Made by a program: the position numbers and the translations under genes. Below are positions 1 to 9,479 of a stretch of 42,818 nt of DNA, one piece after another. The DNA comes from an uncultured Clostridia bacterium (lineage in GTDB: Bacteria > Bacillota > Clostridia > Oscillospirales > Ruminococcaceae), in NCBI GenBank assembly GCA_947628615.1, contig CANRAO010000015.1:1-42818 (forward strand). The letters run 5' to 3'. Below the pieces are notes generated by a model that worked only from the letters and a program-made list of their open reading frames with translations, did not search any database and was not told the origin of the DNA. How positions within the stretch are numbered: position 1 is the stretch's first letter; each line of letters begins with the position of its first letter.

Positions 1-86
1 TAGTTGCCATAACGACACCTCCAACATTATTATACTCATATTTTATCAAAATATAGATATAAAGTCAATAGAAAAGGAGAAATCAA

Positions 87-704
87 ATGTCAAAGCTAGT
101 AACAAAATTTAAATATATGAAACCAAACCGTGATAGTATCGGAAACTATGCAAAATACATTGCTACCCGTGAAGGTGTTGATAAAATAGATGAGTCATAT
201 AAGCTGATGCCATCATCAAAAAAGCAACAGATAGTTATTGATGAAATTCTTAAAGATTTTCCTGACAGCAAAGATATGCTTGAATATGAGGACTATATAA
301 AAAATCAAACGGTTGGTACTGCCTCAGAATTTATCACTCGTGCCTTAGAGGACAATGCTTTTGAAAGTATGAATACAAAAACCTATGCAGACTATATAGC
401 TACCAGACCGAGAGCTCAGCGATTCGGTTCTCATGGATTGTTTACTGATGACGGTGTTCAAGTCAAGTTAAATAAGGTCTCACAAGAATTAAATTTGCAT
501 CAGGGAAATGTGTGGTTCGAAAAAAGGACAGTTAAAAAGGAAAAAATGAATAGCAACAAATCTTTGATTTACAAGATTAAGCGACAAATGAGTTTCGCAG
601 CAGTCTTTCAAACTCTACAGGAGTATGCTAGCCAATACCCGAATGAGGATTCACAGTATTGTAAAATCCTTCAATGTATTCAAATATCACATTCTCGCTT
701 GTAA
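87..704 (+). CDS. MobP3-like relaxase, truncated
   Basis: The N-terminal ~145 residues resemble MobP3/MobL relaxases, which nick plasmid or integrative-element DNA at oriT to start conjugative transfer. Visible landmarks are KFKYMKPN near residue 8, YIATREGVDKID near 24, a second YIATRPRAQR block, the HGLF motif and HQGNVW near residue 138. In family members the last motif leads into a much longer catalytic domain. Here the similarity stops at about residue 145 and an unrelated lysine-rich tail of ~60 residues follows, so the protein is far too short to be active. AAAGGAG precedes the ATG. The reading frame continues past the TAA with another open stretch (711-833), so the tail may come from a different decayed gene. 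Family call is by eye. Confidence 0.6.
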   Translation: MSKLVTKFKYMKPNRDSIGNYAKYIATREGVDKIDESYKLMPSSKKQQIVIDEILKDFPDSKDMLEYEDYIKNQTVGTASEFITRALEDNAFESMNTKTYADYIATRPRAQRFGSHGLFTDDGVQVKLNKVSQELNLHQGNVWFEKRTVKKEKMNSNKSLIYKIKRQMSFAAVFQTLQEYASQYPNEDSQYCKILQCIQISHSRL

Positions 705-1301
705 TCTAGTATGGAAATGTCTGTGATGTACCATCTTACACTTGAGACAGCTGAAAAAGTTTTCTGCAACAGCGTAATCATATGGGCCTCTTTAATATTT
801 TTAATTGATATATTATTTAAATATAACTTAATATAAAGAGGACACAATATTCTACCATACATACTAATGCATATAGCAATGCTACAAAATTCTAGAAAAT
901 AAAAGAAAATACTTGATTTTATTTAAAAATATGTTATATTATATTATCACATAAATAAATGAACAATCTTATCGACATTTTAACTCTTTCTCAAATAATT
1001 TAAATTTTATATTTTTATATAAACTTATATGGATTAATGGGACCATCTTATACAAATAAGCAAAACTATTCAAAGTGGATAAAGTGTTTTCGCTAAATCA
1101 GTTGTAAGAAACAAATAATTTTGTGGTGCAATACTTTTTGGATGTATTTGTTAATATAAAAAGCAGTTGTAAGAATATAACTGTCATCGTAAAGCAAAGT
1201 GTGAATTTTTGTAGAGTATTTTACTCTACGAAAAACAAAATAATCTCTTATAGTCTACCCACATTATAATTTTACTGTTAAAACGATGAGGTGTATAATA
1301 A
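705..1301. other. AT-rich gap before the vWA operon
   Basis: No convincing gene. A 41-codon ORF (711-836) is in frame with the truncated relaxase and may be the tail of another decayed gene; I do not recognise it. A hairpin occupies 1206-1234 (arms GTAGAGTA/TACTCTAC with T/A-rich extensions, 3-nt loop); it could be an operator or a terminator for leftward transcription. A TATAAT lies at 1265-1270 without a good -35, followed by GATGAGGTG as ribosome site for the gene at 1302. This is the likely promoter region of the nine-gene cluster. Confidence 0.5.
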
Positions 1302-3284
1302 ATGATAAAGAAAAAAAGGTTGATTGCAGCGTTGATGATGGTTCTTGTTATGCTAGTTTCAATAACAGTTTCTTCTGCCAATGCAGCAGAAAAGAACACA
1401 TCAAATAGATTTAACGTCTGTTTCGTATTGGATTCAACTAATTCCTTATTGGATACAGATTCGGAAAAAATGCGTTATGATGCTACTAATATGTTTTTAG
1501 GACTTTTGGCAAATGACGGCAATTATGTAGGTAGTGTTATATTTAGCGGCGGAGTGATTAAAAAAACAGATGTTGTTCCAATAAATGGACCTGACGATAA
1601 GGTTGAGGTAGAATCCGATTTGGAAACGAAGGAACAATTAGGTGCGACAACTATTGGAGCAGCTCTTGACCAAGCAGTAGATATGCTATTGGAAAAAGGG
1701 GATGAGAGTTTGTCCTCGGTCGTAATTCTTTTAAGTGATGGACAATCAAATAAGCAAAATGAAAAAGAAATGAATTCTCGTTCGGACGCACTTACAAAGG
1801 CAAAAAATAACAGTATTTCTGTATACACAGTTGCTTTGAATGCCGATGGAAAGGCTGATCTTGACGTTCTTGAGCAGATTGCGAATGCTACAGACGGAAA
1901 GTATAAAGAGGTAAAAAAAGCAGATGACCTAAAAGATGTATTTAGGGAATTTTATAATATGATATACTCTGCTGGAACTATAAAAATAATGGATGGTAAG
2001 ATTCCGGAGAATGGGGAAATTAGTGTTCCGTTCAATGTTCCATATCAAGGAGTTGAAGAGGTCAACATTATAATATCTTCTGATAGTAAAATAGAAAATT
2101 TATCATTAGTAAAACCAGACGGTAAAGAAATGGGTGAAAACGTAGTTGAAGGAATTACCACTGTAGCAAAACGTTTTTCTATTACCAAAATAGCAAAGCC
2201 AAATGGCGGAGAGTGGACCTTGAAAGGGATAGGTACACCAGGATCAAATATAGAGATTGATATGGTTTACAATGATAGTATAACCATAGATACTGAATAT
2301 ATCAATAAAGAGAAATACTCAATAAATGATACGGTTTCTATTACTGGATTTATTTTAGATGATGGAAAAAAGATGTCATCTGGCTATGAGGATTACACTG
2401 CAAAACTAATTCCCGATAATGACAAAGGAAAAGAAATTCCAATGAAAATAAGTGATAACTCTTTCAAGGGTGATGTCACATTTGATAAAGAAGGCACTTA
2501 TACCTATCACATGGAATTGGAAGGTAATGGCTTAAAAAAATACACAGAAACAGCAAGTATTAAACTAAATGTCGGTAATTATGCCCCAGTAGTAAATGAT
2601 GATGCAAAAGATTTCAGTAAACATTTTTGGGTTTTTCCATTTTTCACAAAAACCTGTGAAGTGGATTTGTCCAAGGTGGCTACAGATCCAGATGGTGACA
2701 AACTAACATTTAATGTTTCATCTTCAACTTTTAAGGATACTACATACGAAATCCAAGATAATAAACTTGTAATAAAAGATTTTTATGATCTTTCTAAAGG
2801 AATTTGTATGGTTAGAGCTGTAGATGAAAAAGGTTCGTATGTTGAATTTAATGTTACAGTTTTGCTAACAAACGTTGGAATAGCAACTCTTATAGTTGTT
2901 GGTTCAATATTACTAATCGTTTTGATTCTTGCGTTTCTAAAACTAAGACATGATTTATTATTAAAGTTTTCTGGAACAATAAAAATTGATTCTTTTGGTG
3001 ATGCATCAGTTGTAAATAACGAAATGAGTCCAATAAGAGGTAGAGTAAAGTTAAGTGCGTTTGGAGTAGTTCTGCCTGGATTGGACGCTAATAAATGTTA
3101 TTTTCAAGCTACGGGAAAGAATTTCATATATTTGATTTCAAAACAGAAGTTATATTCTTCGGCTGGAACGCAACTTAAAAAGATTAAGATTGATGGAACA
3201 GGTTATGAAGTTACAGTATCCACAACATCGGATATGGAAAATGGTTTATATATATCTTTTGAGTCACTTTTAAATGTATATTAA
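1302..3284 (+). CDS. Membrane-anchored extracellular vWA-domain protein
   Basis: 660 aa. A signal peptide (residues 1-29, ending in SSANAAE) is followed by a von Willebrand A domain (about 36-220). Metal-site residues are visible: DSTNS at 44-48 (DxSxS with T for the middle S), GATTIG near 114-119 and LLSDG with D146. Two or more beta-rich, Ig/cadherin-like segments follow (about 225-425, and 430-520 containing ATDPDGD). One transmembrane helix lies at about 524-546 and a ~110-residue cytoplasmic tail follows. The vWA domain should therefore face outside, with the tail able to meet the cytosolic proteins encoded next. It is first in a tightly spaced cluster and the next ATG is only 17 bp away. 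A role as surface sensor or anchor is inference. Confidence 0.85.
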   Translation: MIKKKRLIAALMMVLVMLVSITVSSANAAEKNTSNRFNVCFVLDSTNSLLDTDSEKMRYDATNMFLGLLANDGNYVGSVIFSGGVIKKTDVVPINGPDDKVEVESDLETKEQLGATTIGAALDQAVDMLLEKGDESLSSVVILLSDGQSNKQNEKEMNSRSDALTKAKNNSISVYTVALNADGKADLDVLEQIANATDGKYKEVKKADDLKDVFREFYNMIYSAGTIKIMDGKIPENGEISVPFNVPYQGVEEVNIIISSDSKIENLSLVKPDGKEMGENVVEGITTVAKRFSITKIAKPNGGEWTLKGIGTPGSNIEIDMVYNDSITIDTEYINKEKYSINDTVSITGFILDDGKKMSSGYEDYTAKLIPDNDKGKEIPMKISDNSFKGDVTFDKEGTYTYHMELEGNGLKKYTETASIKLNVGNYAPVVNDDAKDFSKHFWVFPFFTKTCEVDLSKVATDPDGDKLTFNVSSSTFKDTTYEIQDNKLVIKDFYDLSKGICMVRAVDEKGSYVEFNVTVLLTNVGIATLIVVGSILLIVLILAFLKLRHDLLLKFSGTIKIDSFGDASVVNNEMSPIRGRVKLSAFGVVLPGLDANKCYFQATGKNFIYLISKQKLYSSAGTQLKKIKIDGTGYEVTVSTTSDMENGLYISFESLLNVY

Positions 3285-3300
3285 ATAAAGGAGAATTATT

Positions 3301-6300
3301 ATGTCTATTTACTCACAATTATTATTAAGCACAGGCGGAGGAATTGTTTCCAATACTTCAAAAGCAGATCAGTCAGGTGGTGCAACTGTAGCCATTGGAT
3401 TAGGTGGCACAGGAATAGATTGCTTGAAATTGCTTAAAAAAGAAGTATATACAAGAATAAAACCAGATAATTATGATCCAAAAAATGAAGGGGATTATGA
3501 TATTTCATTTGTTCCCAAATATGGACATATCAAATTTTTAGCAATAGATACTGATGTAACTTCCATAAAGCCCGAAACAAAAAAGAACGATAAAAATGAA
3601 GAAACAGTTGATGACTATGCTTGTATCGCAGATAGTGAATTTGAGGATATTTCCTGTAACAATATTCGTTCTGTGATATATGCTCATGAAAATTTGAATT
3701 TAAGAAACGATATGCAATGGTTATCCCATCAAGAAGTAGATGGTAAGTTACCTTTGTCCATAAAAGATACAACATATGGTGCTGGAGGCATTAGACAGGT
3801 TGGACGATTCCTTGCTCTTGATAAAGCAACAGTGATTATCAATCGTCTTACTTCTGTTATTTCTAGTGTGCGTGAGAATAGCAAGAAAGGACTAAATATA
3901 CATATTTTTTCAGGTATAGGAGGCGGAACTGGATCAGGAACATTTCTTGATATTTGTTACTTGCTTCGCAGAGTACTCACGAATGAGGCACTTGAGGGTG
4001 CGGTGACTGTTTGCGGATATTTTTTCTTGCCTGATGTAAATATGTCTAAATCTTACGTTAAAAATAATAATGAATTAAGAAGGCAAATACAAAGAAATGG
4101 CTTTGCAGCACTTAAAGAATTAGACTATTGCATGAATTTTGAAACCAATGGTGATTGTTGGGATCAGTATTATGGAAACAGTAGATTTACCACTCAGTTG
4201 CCACCAGTTGATTTGTGTCATCTGGTTTCGGCTCAGACTGAGTCTGGGTTCATTCCTTCCGACCCATATAATTATGCAATGAATGTTGTATGTGATTATG
4301 TTTTAGAGTTTACTGTTGATCAGGGTGGTGGCTTTGGTTTGGATTCACATATGGCAAATGTGAAAGGTCATCTACTTGATATAAATCTTAATGCTAGACA
4401 TGGAGCTAATTATCAATATGCAACACTTGGTGCATCTAATGCTATTGTACCATATCGTGAAATAACAACATATTTAGCAACCCACCTTTTTGAGAAATTT
4501 AGCTCTATTTACGAAAATACGCCTAATGACAGTGATACGAAAAAATTTGCGGATTCTGTAAAGTTGAGTTATGATGTGCTGTTTAGGGAGTTTATTAAGA
4601 AAGGTGATCCAGATGGTTTTGTTGGAAGGGCTAATTCTTTTGACAAGAGAAGTCTAAAAACCAATATGTCACCATTAATTAATGATTTTAATAACTATTT
4701 TGATGATATTGCTGGTAAGCAGGCAGAAAATGCAAGTGCAATGAAATCGTCACTTGATAAAAGTTATAATCCTCAACAAGCGGGTGAAAATGCAACATCA
4801 ATTATAAGCAAAATCTTTTATGAACTCTATCAGGAATGTTTATGCGATCCTAAATCAGGTCCATTTTTCAGTATGAATTTGTTGAGTTCGGTGCAGTCTA
4901 AAGATTTAATTGATATTGTTAAGGGACTAGAACAAACTAACAGAGAAAAATACGATCATTGTAGTGTTTGGGCATCGAAACATTATCAAACCATGGAAAA
5001 CGCTAAAGCTGCATGGTCTAGTAAACAAAGCAGAAGGAATACCGAAGCATTTATTAATGCAATGTTAGATTACTATACTATGCAAGCTAAATCTGACGCA
5101 TATGAACGTTTTGGAAAAGTATTAGATAAATTGAAGGCACAAATAGATGAATTAGCTACATATTATTTCTTGCCTTTATGCACAACACTCAATAATTTGA
5201 AAGAGACATTTGCGGAAAATCTGTCTACTATAAACTTAATGTTTTCAAATAGAAATGAAAGTACTTCTTATTTGAAACCGATTATGGAGTTATCTAGCCT
5301 AAAAGAAAGCATGGATAAGGAATTAGAGTCGATCAATGTAGATAATGCTATAAACAAGCTGATTACGCAACTAGTTCTGAATCCTAAAGCATGGATTGCG
5401 GGTGATCCCAACAAAGTTAGTAGTTTTATTATAAGATTTATGAATCAAGATGTATTTAGTGAGTTTGCTAATAGAACTGTCTTAAGCTATTTAAAGATTA
5501 AATTTAACACAACTAATGATTTAAAAATTACAGAGAAGCTCAAAGACACAACAATTAAGGATTTAGCGTTGGGTGCAGATCCATTACTTTGGAAAACTGG
5601 CGGATATAATCTTGACAATACATCAACTATACAGTACTTATCAGTGCCTTACAATATTAAAGTTGTTGTAAATGCAGCCCAAGAATATGCTAATCAAGCA
5701 GGCGATTTAATGGTAAGAAAAAGCAACATATCTGATAGAATTTCATTTATGAAATTTTATTGTGGTGTGCCACTCTTTGCATATCAGGGTTTATCTGTTT
5801 ATGAAGAAATATATGCGACAAACCCCTTTCCAGGTACACATCTGTATGAACGTGGTTCTATAGATAAGCAGTGGGATACCTATCTTCCTGCTCCGATTCC
5901 AGTAAGTTTTCAGATAACAGGACGTAATATTCCCAACGAAGTTGTAAAATATCAGGAAACGGCGAAGCAAGTGCTAGATGATTGTATAAAGTATGGGATC
6001 GCCCAAAATGAGAACAACAGCATAATCATTCGCAAATATGATTTTGGAGAAATGAATAACTATTTAGATCAGATTAAATCATATGTATCCAAGGGAAGAA
6101 ACAGTGATGCTGAAAACATTTTTAAATTGATGGAAGAAAAGTTTAACATCTTAAATTTTACAGTAATGGAAACTAAATCCGTATCGGGCTCGAAGAATGG
6201 TGAGTACATTGCTTCAGATCGTTTTGTTTCTTCGCCCAAAATACGAGATTTTGCTGTTTCTGCATTAGATGCTTATAGAGTAGCTGAAAAAGTGCTTAAT

Positions 6301-6762
6301 ACTGTACATGATTATTTGCCAGACAAAGAATCTTTTGAACTGTTTAAGGATTCCTTGTTTATTGGACTGATTAAGTACAAGCCTCTATTTGATGTTAAAC
6401 TTATTGTTAAAGATGAAAATGGATTAACTATTGAGGAAGAAGTGCTGTGCAATTCGCAGATGAAAAACAAAAAGGTTCCTTACTACCAAGCCTATTTAAC
6501 TTTTCAAGAATTGTCAACACGAACAAAAGATACTATCAAAAATGTTCGTGATAAGTATTTTGAGTTTAGTGACAATAATTTAAATACATTTATCAAAGAA
6601 AACATGAATGAACTGGCAAATGATCTGGAAGATGCAGATTACATTAGTGATTTACAAACCGATGCGAAAACGTTAGAGTCCCCTGGTGAAGTTATTTCTT
6701 TTCTTAGTGATTTAGTAAGTGAGTATAGATCATTTACTAGAATGGTTAAAAGGATACGTTGA
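3301..6762 (+). CDS. Large tubulin-like GTPase (Tubulin_2-type)
   Basis: 1153 aa, no signal peptide. The N-terminal third carries tubulin/FtsZ-superfamily nucleotide motifs: GLGGTG at 33-38 after a beta strand, FLAIDTD at 79-85, GAGGIRQVGR at 160-169 and the signature GGGTGSG at 207-213, followed by an LxxxCYLLRR helix and a VCGYFFLPD strand. These fit GTP binding and possible filament formation. About 800 further residues, mainly helical with charged coiled stretches, have no equivalent in FtsZ or TubZ, so this belongs with the large bacterial tubulin-like proteins rather than the division protein. The start has AAAGGAG eight bases upstream. Immediate linkage to the vWA gene and to two unknown proteins suggests they act as a complex. 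Confidence 0.85.
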   Translation: MSIYSQLLLSTGGGIVSNTSKADQSGGATVAIGLGGTGIDCLKLLKKEVYTRIKPDNYDPKNEGDYDISFVPKYGHIKFLAIDTDVTSIKPETKKNDKNEETVDDYACIADSEFEDISCNNIRSVIYAHENLNLRNDMQWLSHQEVDGKLPLSIKDTTYGAGGIRQVGRFLALDKATVIINRLTSVISSVRENSKKGLNIHIFSGIGGGTGSGTFLDICYLLRRVLTNEALEGAVTVCGYFFLPDVNMSKSYVKNNNELRRQIQRNGFAALKELDYCMNFETNGDCWDQYYGNSRFTTQLPPVDLCHLVSAQTESGFIPSDPYNYAMNVVCDYVLEFTVDQGGGFGLDSHMANVKGHLLDINLNARHGANYQYATLGASNAIVPYREITTYLATHLFEKFSSIYENTPNDSDTKKFADSVKLSYDVLFREFIKKGDPDGFVGRANSFDKRSLKTNMSPLINDFNNYFDDIAGKQAENASAMKSSLDKSYNPQQAGENATSIISKIFYELYQECLCDPKSGPFFSMNLLSSVQSKDLIDIVKGLEQTNREKYDHCSVWASKHYQTMENAKAAWSSKQSRRNTEAFINAMLDYYTMQAKSDAYERFGKVLDKLKAQIDELATYYFLPLCTTLNNLKETFAENLSTINLMFSNRNESTSYLKPIMELSSLKESMDKELESINVDNAINKLITQLVLNPKAWIAGDPNKVSSFIIRFMNQDVFSEFANRTVLSYLKIKFNTTNDLKITEKLKDTTIKDLALGADPLLWKTGGYNLDNTSTIQYLSVPYNIKVVVNAAQEYANQAGDLMVRKSNISDRISFMKFYCGVPLFAYQGLSVYEEIYATNPFPGTHLYERGSIDKQWDTYLPAPIPVSFQITGRNIPNEVVKYQETAKQVLDDCIKYGIAQNENNSIIIRKYDFGEMNNYLDQIKSYVSKGRNSDAENIFKLMEEKFNILNFTVMETKSVSGSKNGEYIASDRFVSSPKIRDFAVSALDAYRVAEKVLNTVHDYLPDKESFELFKDSLFIGLIKYKPLFDVKLIVKDENGLTIEEEVLCNSQMKNKKVPYYQAYLTFQELSTRTKDTIKNVRDKYFEFSDNNLNTFIKENMNELANDLEDADYISDLQTDAKTLESPGEVISFLSDLVSEYRSFTRMVKRIR

Positions 6763-6774
6763 TATTTTTAGAAT

Positions 6775-6822
6775 GGAGGTGGCAGGCTTTATTAGTTTTT
6801 TATAAAGCTTGCCAAAATAATT
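6775..6822 (+). promoter_or_regulatory. Ribosome site separated from start by a hairpin
   Basis: GGAGGT (6775-6780) lies 42 bases before the ATG at 6823, too far for a normal ribosome site. The bases between form a 12-bp stem (6781-6792 with 6802-6813, one G-U pair, 9-nt loop). If folded, the remaining distance to the ATG is nine bases (6814-6822), which is ideal. This looks like a structured spacer that lets the downstream gene be translated, or controls when it is. Confidence 0.55.
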
Positions 6823-8721
6823 ATGAGTATGAGTGTTAATTCAATGATAAATGACTCTATTGCTCTTGTAAAAAGAGAAACTATATCCAAACATTTATTT
6901 AATGCCCCGAGCAATCCATGCATTATTGTTTATTTAACAGATAAGTCAGCTTCTTTTTATGAGAGCGTTTGTGATGGCCTTCATAAATATTGGGGTAATC
7001 GAGTTGATTTTATTCCTCAATTATTATACAAAGAAGGAAAATTCTATTCTTGTAGCTCATCAGAAGAAATAGATATTTATGAAATTATAGAAGATATTAG
7101 AAGCTTTAAAGAAAACATCTTTGAAGATAAAAAGAGTATCAAAATATATTTTTATTTGGATACATACTGTATTGATGATCTTGAGAATTTTAAAGAGTTG
7201 TACAATTGCGTAGATGTTTTCCATTCTATTCGAATGGTGAAATTTTTGACGATGCTGTTTTATGTGGAAGATGCTTCGATAAAGTCACAAAAAGTTTCGT
7301 TAAGAGAAAAGTTTGCTGAATTTATTATTAGTGATGATAATCGCAATAAGTATAATTCTGTATTTTGGTTGAGTACAAATCTTTATGGAGGAGATGTATT
7401 AAAGGATGAAAGAGAATCAGAAAATTATTCTTTGTCAACGAGCCTAATTTTTTTATCAAATAATAATGATGAAGATGGAATATCTTACAGGGGGAATAAT
7501 ATGTTTTCTATGTATTCTAATTCATCTGCATATACAGTTTCATATATCAATCTTTGCAAACCTATAAAGGCAATTGTAGCTAATACTTATGTTTCTATGT
7601 TGAAGTTCCTAATGAATGAAATGTTTATGGTTAATAAAAAGCTAATTATAGAAGAAAGTGACATATTATCAGCTTTATGCATAGGAACAAATGTTGATAG
7701 TTCTTTATCAAATCAAATTTACGAGCGAATTGTTGAGAAGATTCCTAAGGTTAGTGATCTTCGTTCTCTGCCGAACATAAATGATCAACCAATATCTATT
7801 ACTGGAAGAGATGGAGTGGACTTTAATTGCATTACAGATTACCTTAATAAGGTGACTTTAGATTGTTGGATGGATTTTTATAATTATAATTACATTAGAA
7901 TAATTAATGAGTTGTTGGAGAACGATTATAGTGACTCCAATATCAAGAGTACGATAATAACTAGTTTGCTCAACAAATTTAGTTATATTGAGTTAAGTCA
8001 ACTTTTAGAGTCAAAAGCCATTAAAGCCATAGAAGAATGCTCTCCTGCAGCACATACAACAAGAGGTGTAAATTCATTAAATGAGTTGGATGGTTTTATA
8101 AAGGATCAAGTTAAAAACGATATCTTTAACTTATTAAAACCATTATATAAAAATGTCATACGAGAAGTAGATGCATTATCTGAAAAGTATATAGAAGATT
8201 TAGAAATATTAGAAGTTAATGTTCAAGAGCAAGCAAAGATTAAAAATGATGATTTATCAGGTAATATAGCATCTTATTACGATAATATTGTAAGAACCTA
8301 TATGCAAAGTTCAGATAATATACAGAGAATAAATGATGATTTTAAAAATTACCATGAAAATATGGATGAAGTTTATTTACGCCTAAGTTCTTTGTTTTCT
8401 CGTATTATCGAATCTTATCCCATTTATAAGTCCCCTTTTGAGGAAGAGTTAAACGCTAGACTCAGTTCAGTGAATGCAGGTCAGGCAAATCAATTTATTG
8501 CGAGATCTCTTCAGAATCATACAAAAATTAAAAATCAGATTCGAATTAATTCTTCTTCCGAGCCATATGTGTTAAATACATATTATCTGGTAAATGGTAA
8601 CTCAGATTACGTTAATATATTAGATGCTGATAAAAATTCTGTTATTAATACAGGTATTAGCAATTCCGCTGAAACTATAGTATTATACTCTTGCAGTAAA
8701 GAAAACATCATATTAAGGTAG
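6823..8721 (+). CDS. Uncharacterised 632-aa partner of tubulin-like protein
   Basis: Not recognised. 632 aa, soluble, no signal peptide or clear membrane segment. The N-terminal ~250 residues alternate hydrophobic strands (PCIIVYLTD near 32-40, IKIYFYLD near 107, VFWLSTNLYGG near 183) with helices, giving an alpha/beta, Rossmann-like look but without a P-loop. The middle and C-terminal half are helical, with a coiled-coil-like charged segment around 440-520 and a short strand-rich tail. It lies between the tubulin-like gene and the 242-aa gene, eight bases from the latter, with an unusual hairpin before its start. A cytosolic cofactor or regulator of the tubulin-like protein is the simplest guess. 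Confidence 0.55.
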   Translation: MSMSVNSMINDSIALVKRETISKHLFNAPSNPCIIVYLTDKSASFYESVCDGLHKYWGNRVDFIPQLLYKEGKFYSCSSSEEIDIYEIIEDIRSFKENIFEDKKSIKIYFYLDTYCIDDLENFKELYNCVDVFHSIRMVKFLTMLFYVEDASIKSQKVSLREKFAEFIISDDNRNKYNSVFWLSTNLYGGDVLKDERESENYSLSTSLIFLSNNNDEDGISYRGNNMFSMYSNSSAYTVSYINLCKPIKAIVANTYVSMLKFLMNEMFMVNKKLIIEESDILSALCIGTNVDSSLSNQIYERIVEKIPKVSDLRSLPNINDQPISITGRDGVDFNCITDYLNKVTLDCWMDFYNYNYIRIINELLENDYSDSNIKSTIITSLLNKFSYIELSQLLESKAIKAIEECSPAAHTTRGVNSLNELDGFIKDQVKNDIFNLLKPLYKNVIREVDALSEKYIEDLEILEVNVQEQAKIKNDDLSGNIASYYDNIVRTYMQSSDNIQRINDDFKNYHENMDEVYLRLSSLFSRIIESYPIYKSPFEEELNARLSSVNAGQANQFIARSLQNHTKIKNQIRINSSSEPYVLNTYYLVNGNSDYVNILDADKNSVINTGISNSAETIVLYSCSKENIILR

Positions 8722-8729
8722 GTCATATT

Positions 8730-9458
8730 ATGAAAGTTAAAGCTGTAAAAAGAGAATTGGATTATTATATTTTAGAAGTTAGATCTAAAACGGATAACAA
8801 GGGTGATGAGTATTTAACATGGGATTATTCAAATGCATCATATTTTATAGTGCTAAAGTTAGATGTAAGTTTTGACATAAATCAAATTAACACCAATGAG
8901 TTTATTACTAAACTTTGTTCAAAGTTGTCTGATTCATTTGATACGAGAGGAAAGCCTTATCAGGGAGAAATTGAAATAGACGGTGGCATAAAAATAAATA
9001 TCATATCTTTAAATCAATACAAAAGGACAAATAGTTGGTATTATGACCAATCACCTATGAGGGTTGTGGTATTGTGTGGTGAACAAAGGGATAATACAAT
9101 TAAAATCCATATGCCAGAGGATATATCTATGTGCTCCACTTTAATCCCAGAAAAAGTAAAAATATACACGATAAAAGAAAACCAAATTTCCTCGGCATCT
9201 GGACTGTTGAACGTATTTAGAAGAATATTTGGGAAACAAAAAAAACCTAAAAAAGATTTGTATACTGTTAAAATATCAAATCTGAACCAAAATTACAGTG
9301 TTGGAATCTATTATAGGATAAAAGGACAAAACGTCTCTTATCCAATTACCAGAAAAATGTCTTTGAATACTTTTAAGGTGGAAGTCCCGATTGGAAAAGA
9401 GTTAGAGTTTTTTGTAATGCGTGAAAAAATGAAAGAATATGTGTTGTCTGTTAATTAG
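8730..9458 (+). CDS. Uncharacterised 242-aa beta-rich protein
   Basis: Not recognised. 242 aa, no signal peptide or transmembrane helix. Residues 1-140 are rich in beta strands (YYILEVRSK, YFIVLKLDVSF, MRVVVLCGE). A basic linker follows (FRRIFGKQKKPKKD, about 164-177), then a second small beta domain to the end (YTVKISN, YSVGIYYRI, FKVEVPIGKELEFFV). The start has AAGGTAGG overlapping the stop of the previous gene, so the two are probably translationally coupled. It closes the first block of the cluster, and the following 535 bp contain only a broken kinase gene. The basic linker could bind membrane, nucleic acid or an acidic partner. Confidence 0.5.
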   Translation: MKVKAVKRELDYYILEVRSKTDNKGDEYLTWDYSNASYFIVLKLDVSFDINQINTNEFITKLCSKLSDSFDTRGKPYQGEIEIDGGIKINIISLNQYKRTNSWYYDQSPMRVVVLCGEQRDNTIKIHMPEDISMCSTLIPEKVKIYTIKENQISSASGLLNVFRRIFGKQKKPKKDLYTVKISNLNQNYSVGIYYRIKGQNVSYPITRKMSLNTFKVEVPIGKELEFFVMREKMKEYVLSVN

Positions 9459-9479
9459 TATAGCGGATGTATTAAACTA

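Noticed and set aside
3301-6762. FtsZ, TubZ or phage PhuZ as identity of the tubulin-like protein
   Set aside because: Those proteins are about 300-480 aa with a short C-terminal tail. This one has ~800 extra residues and no division or plasmid-partition neighbours.
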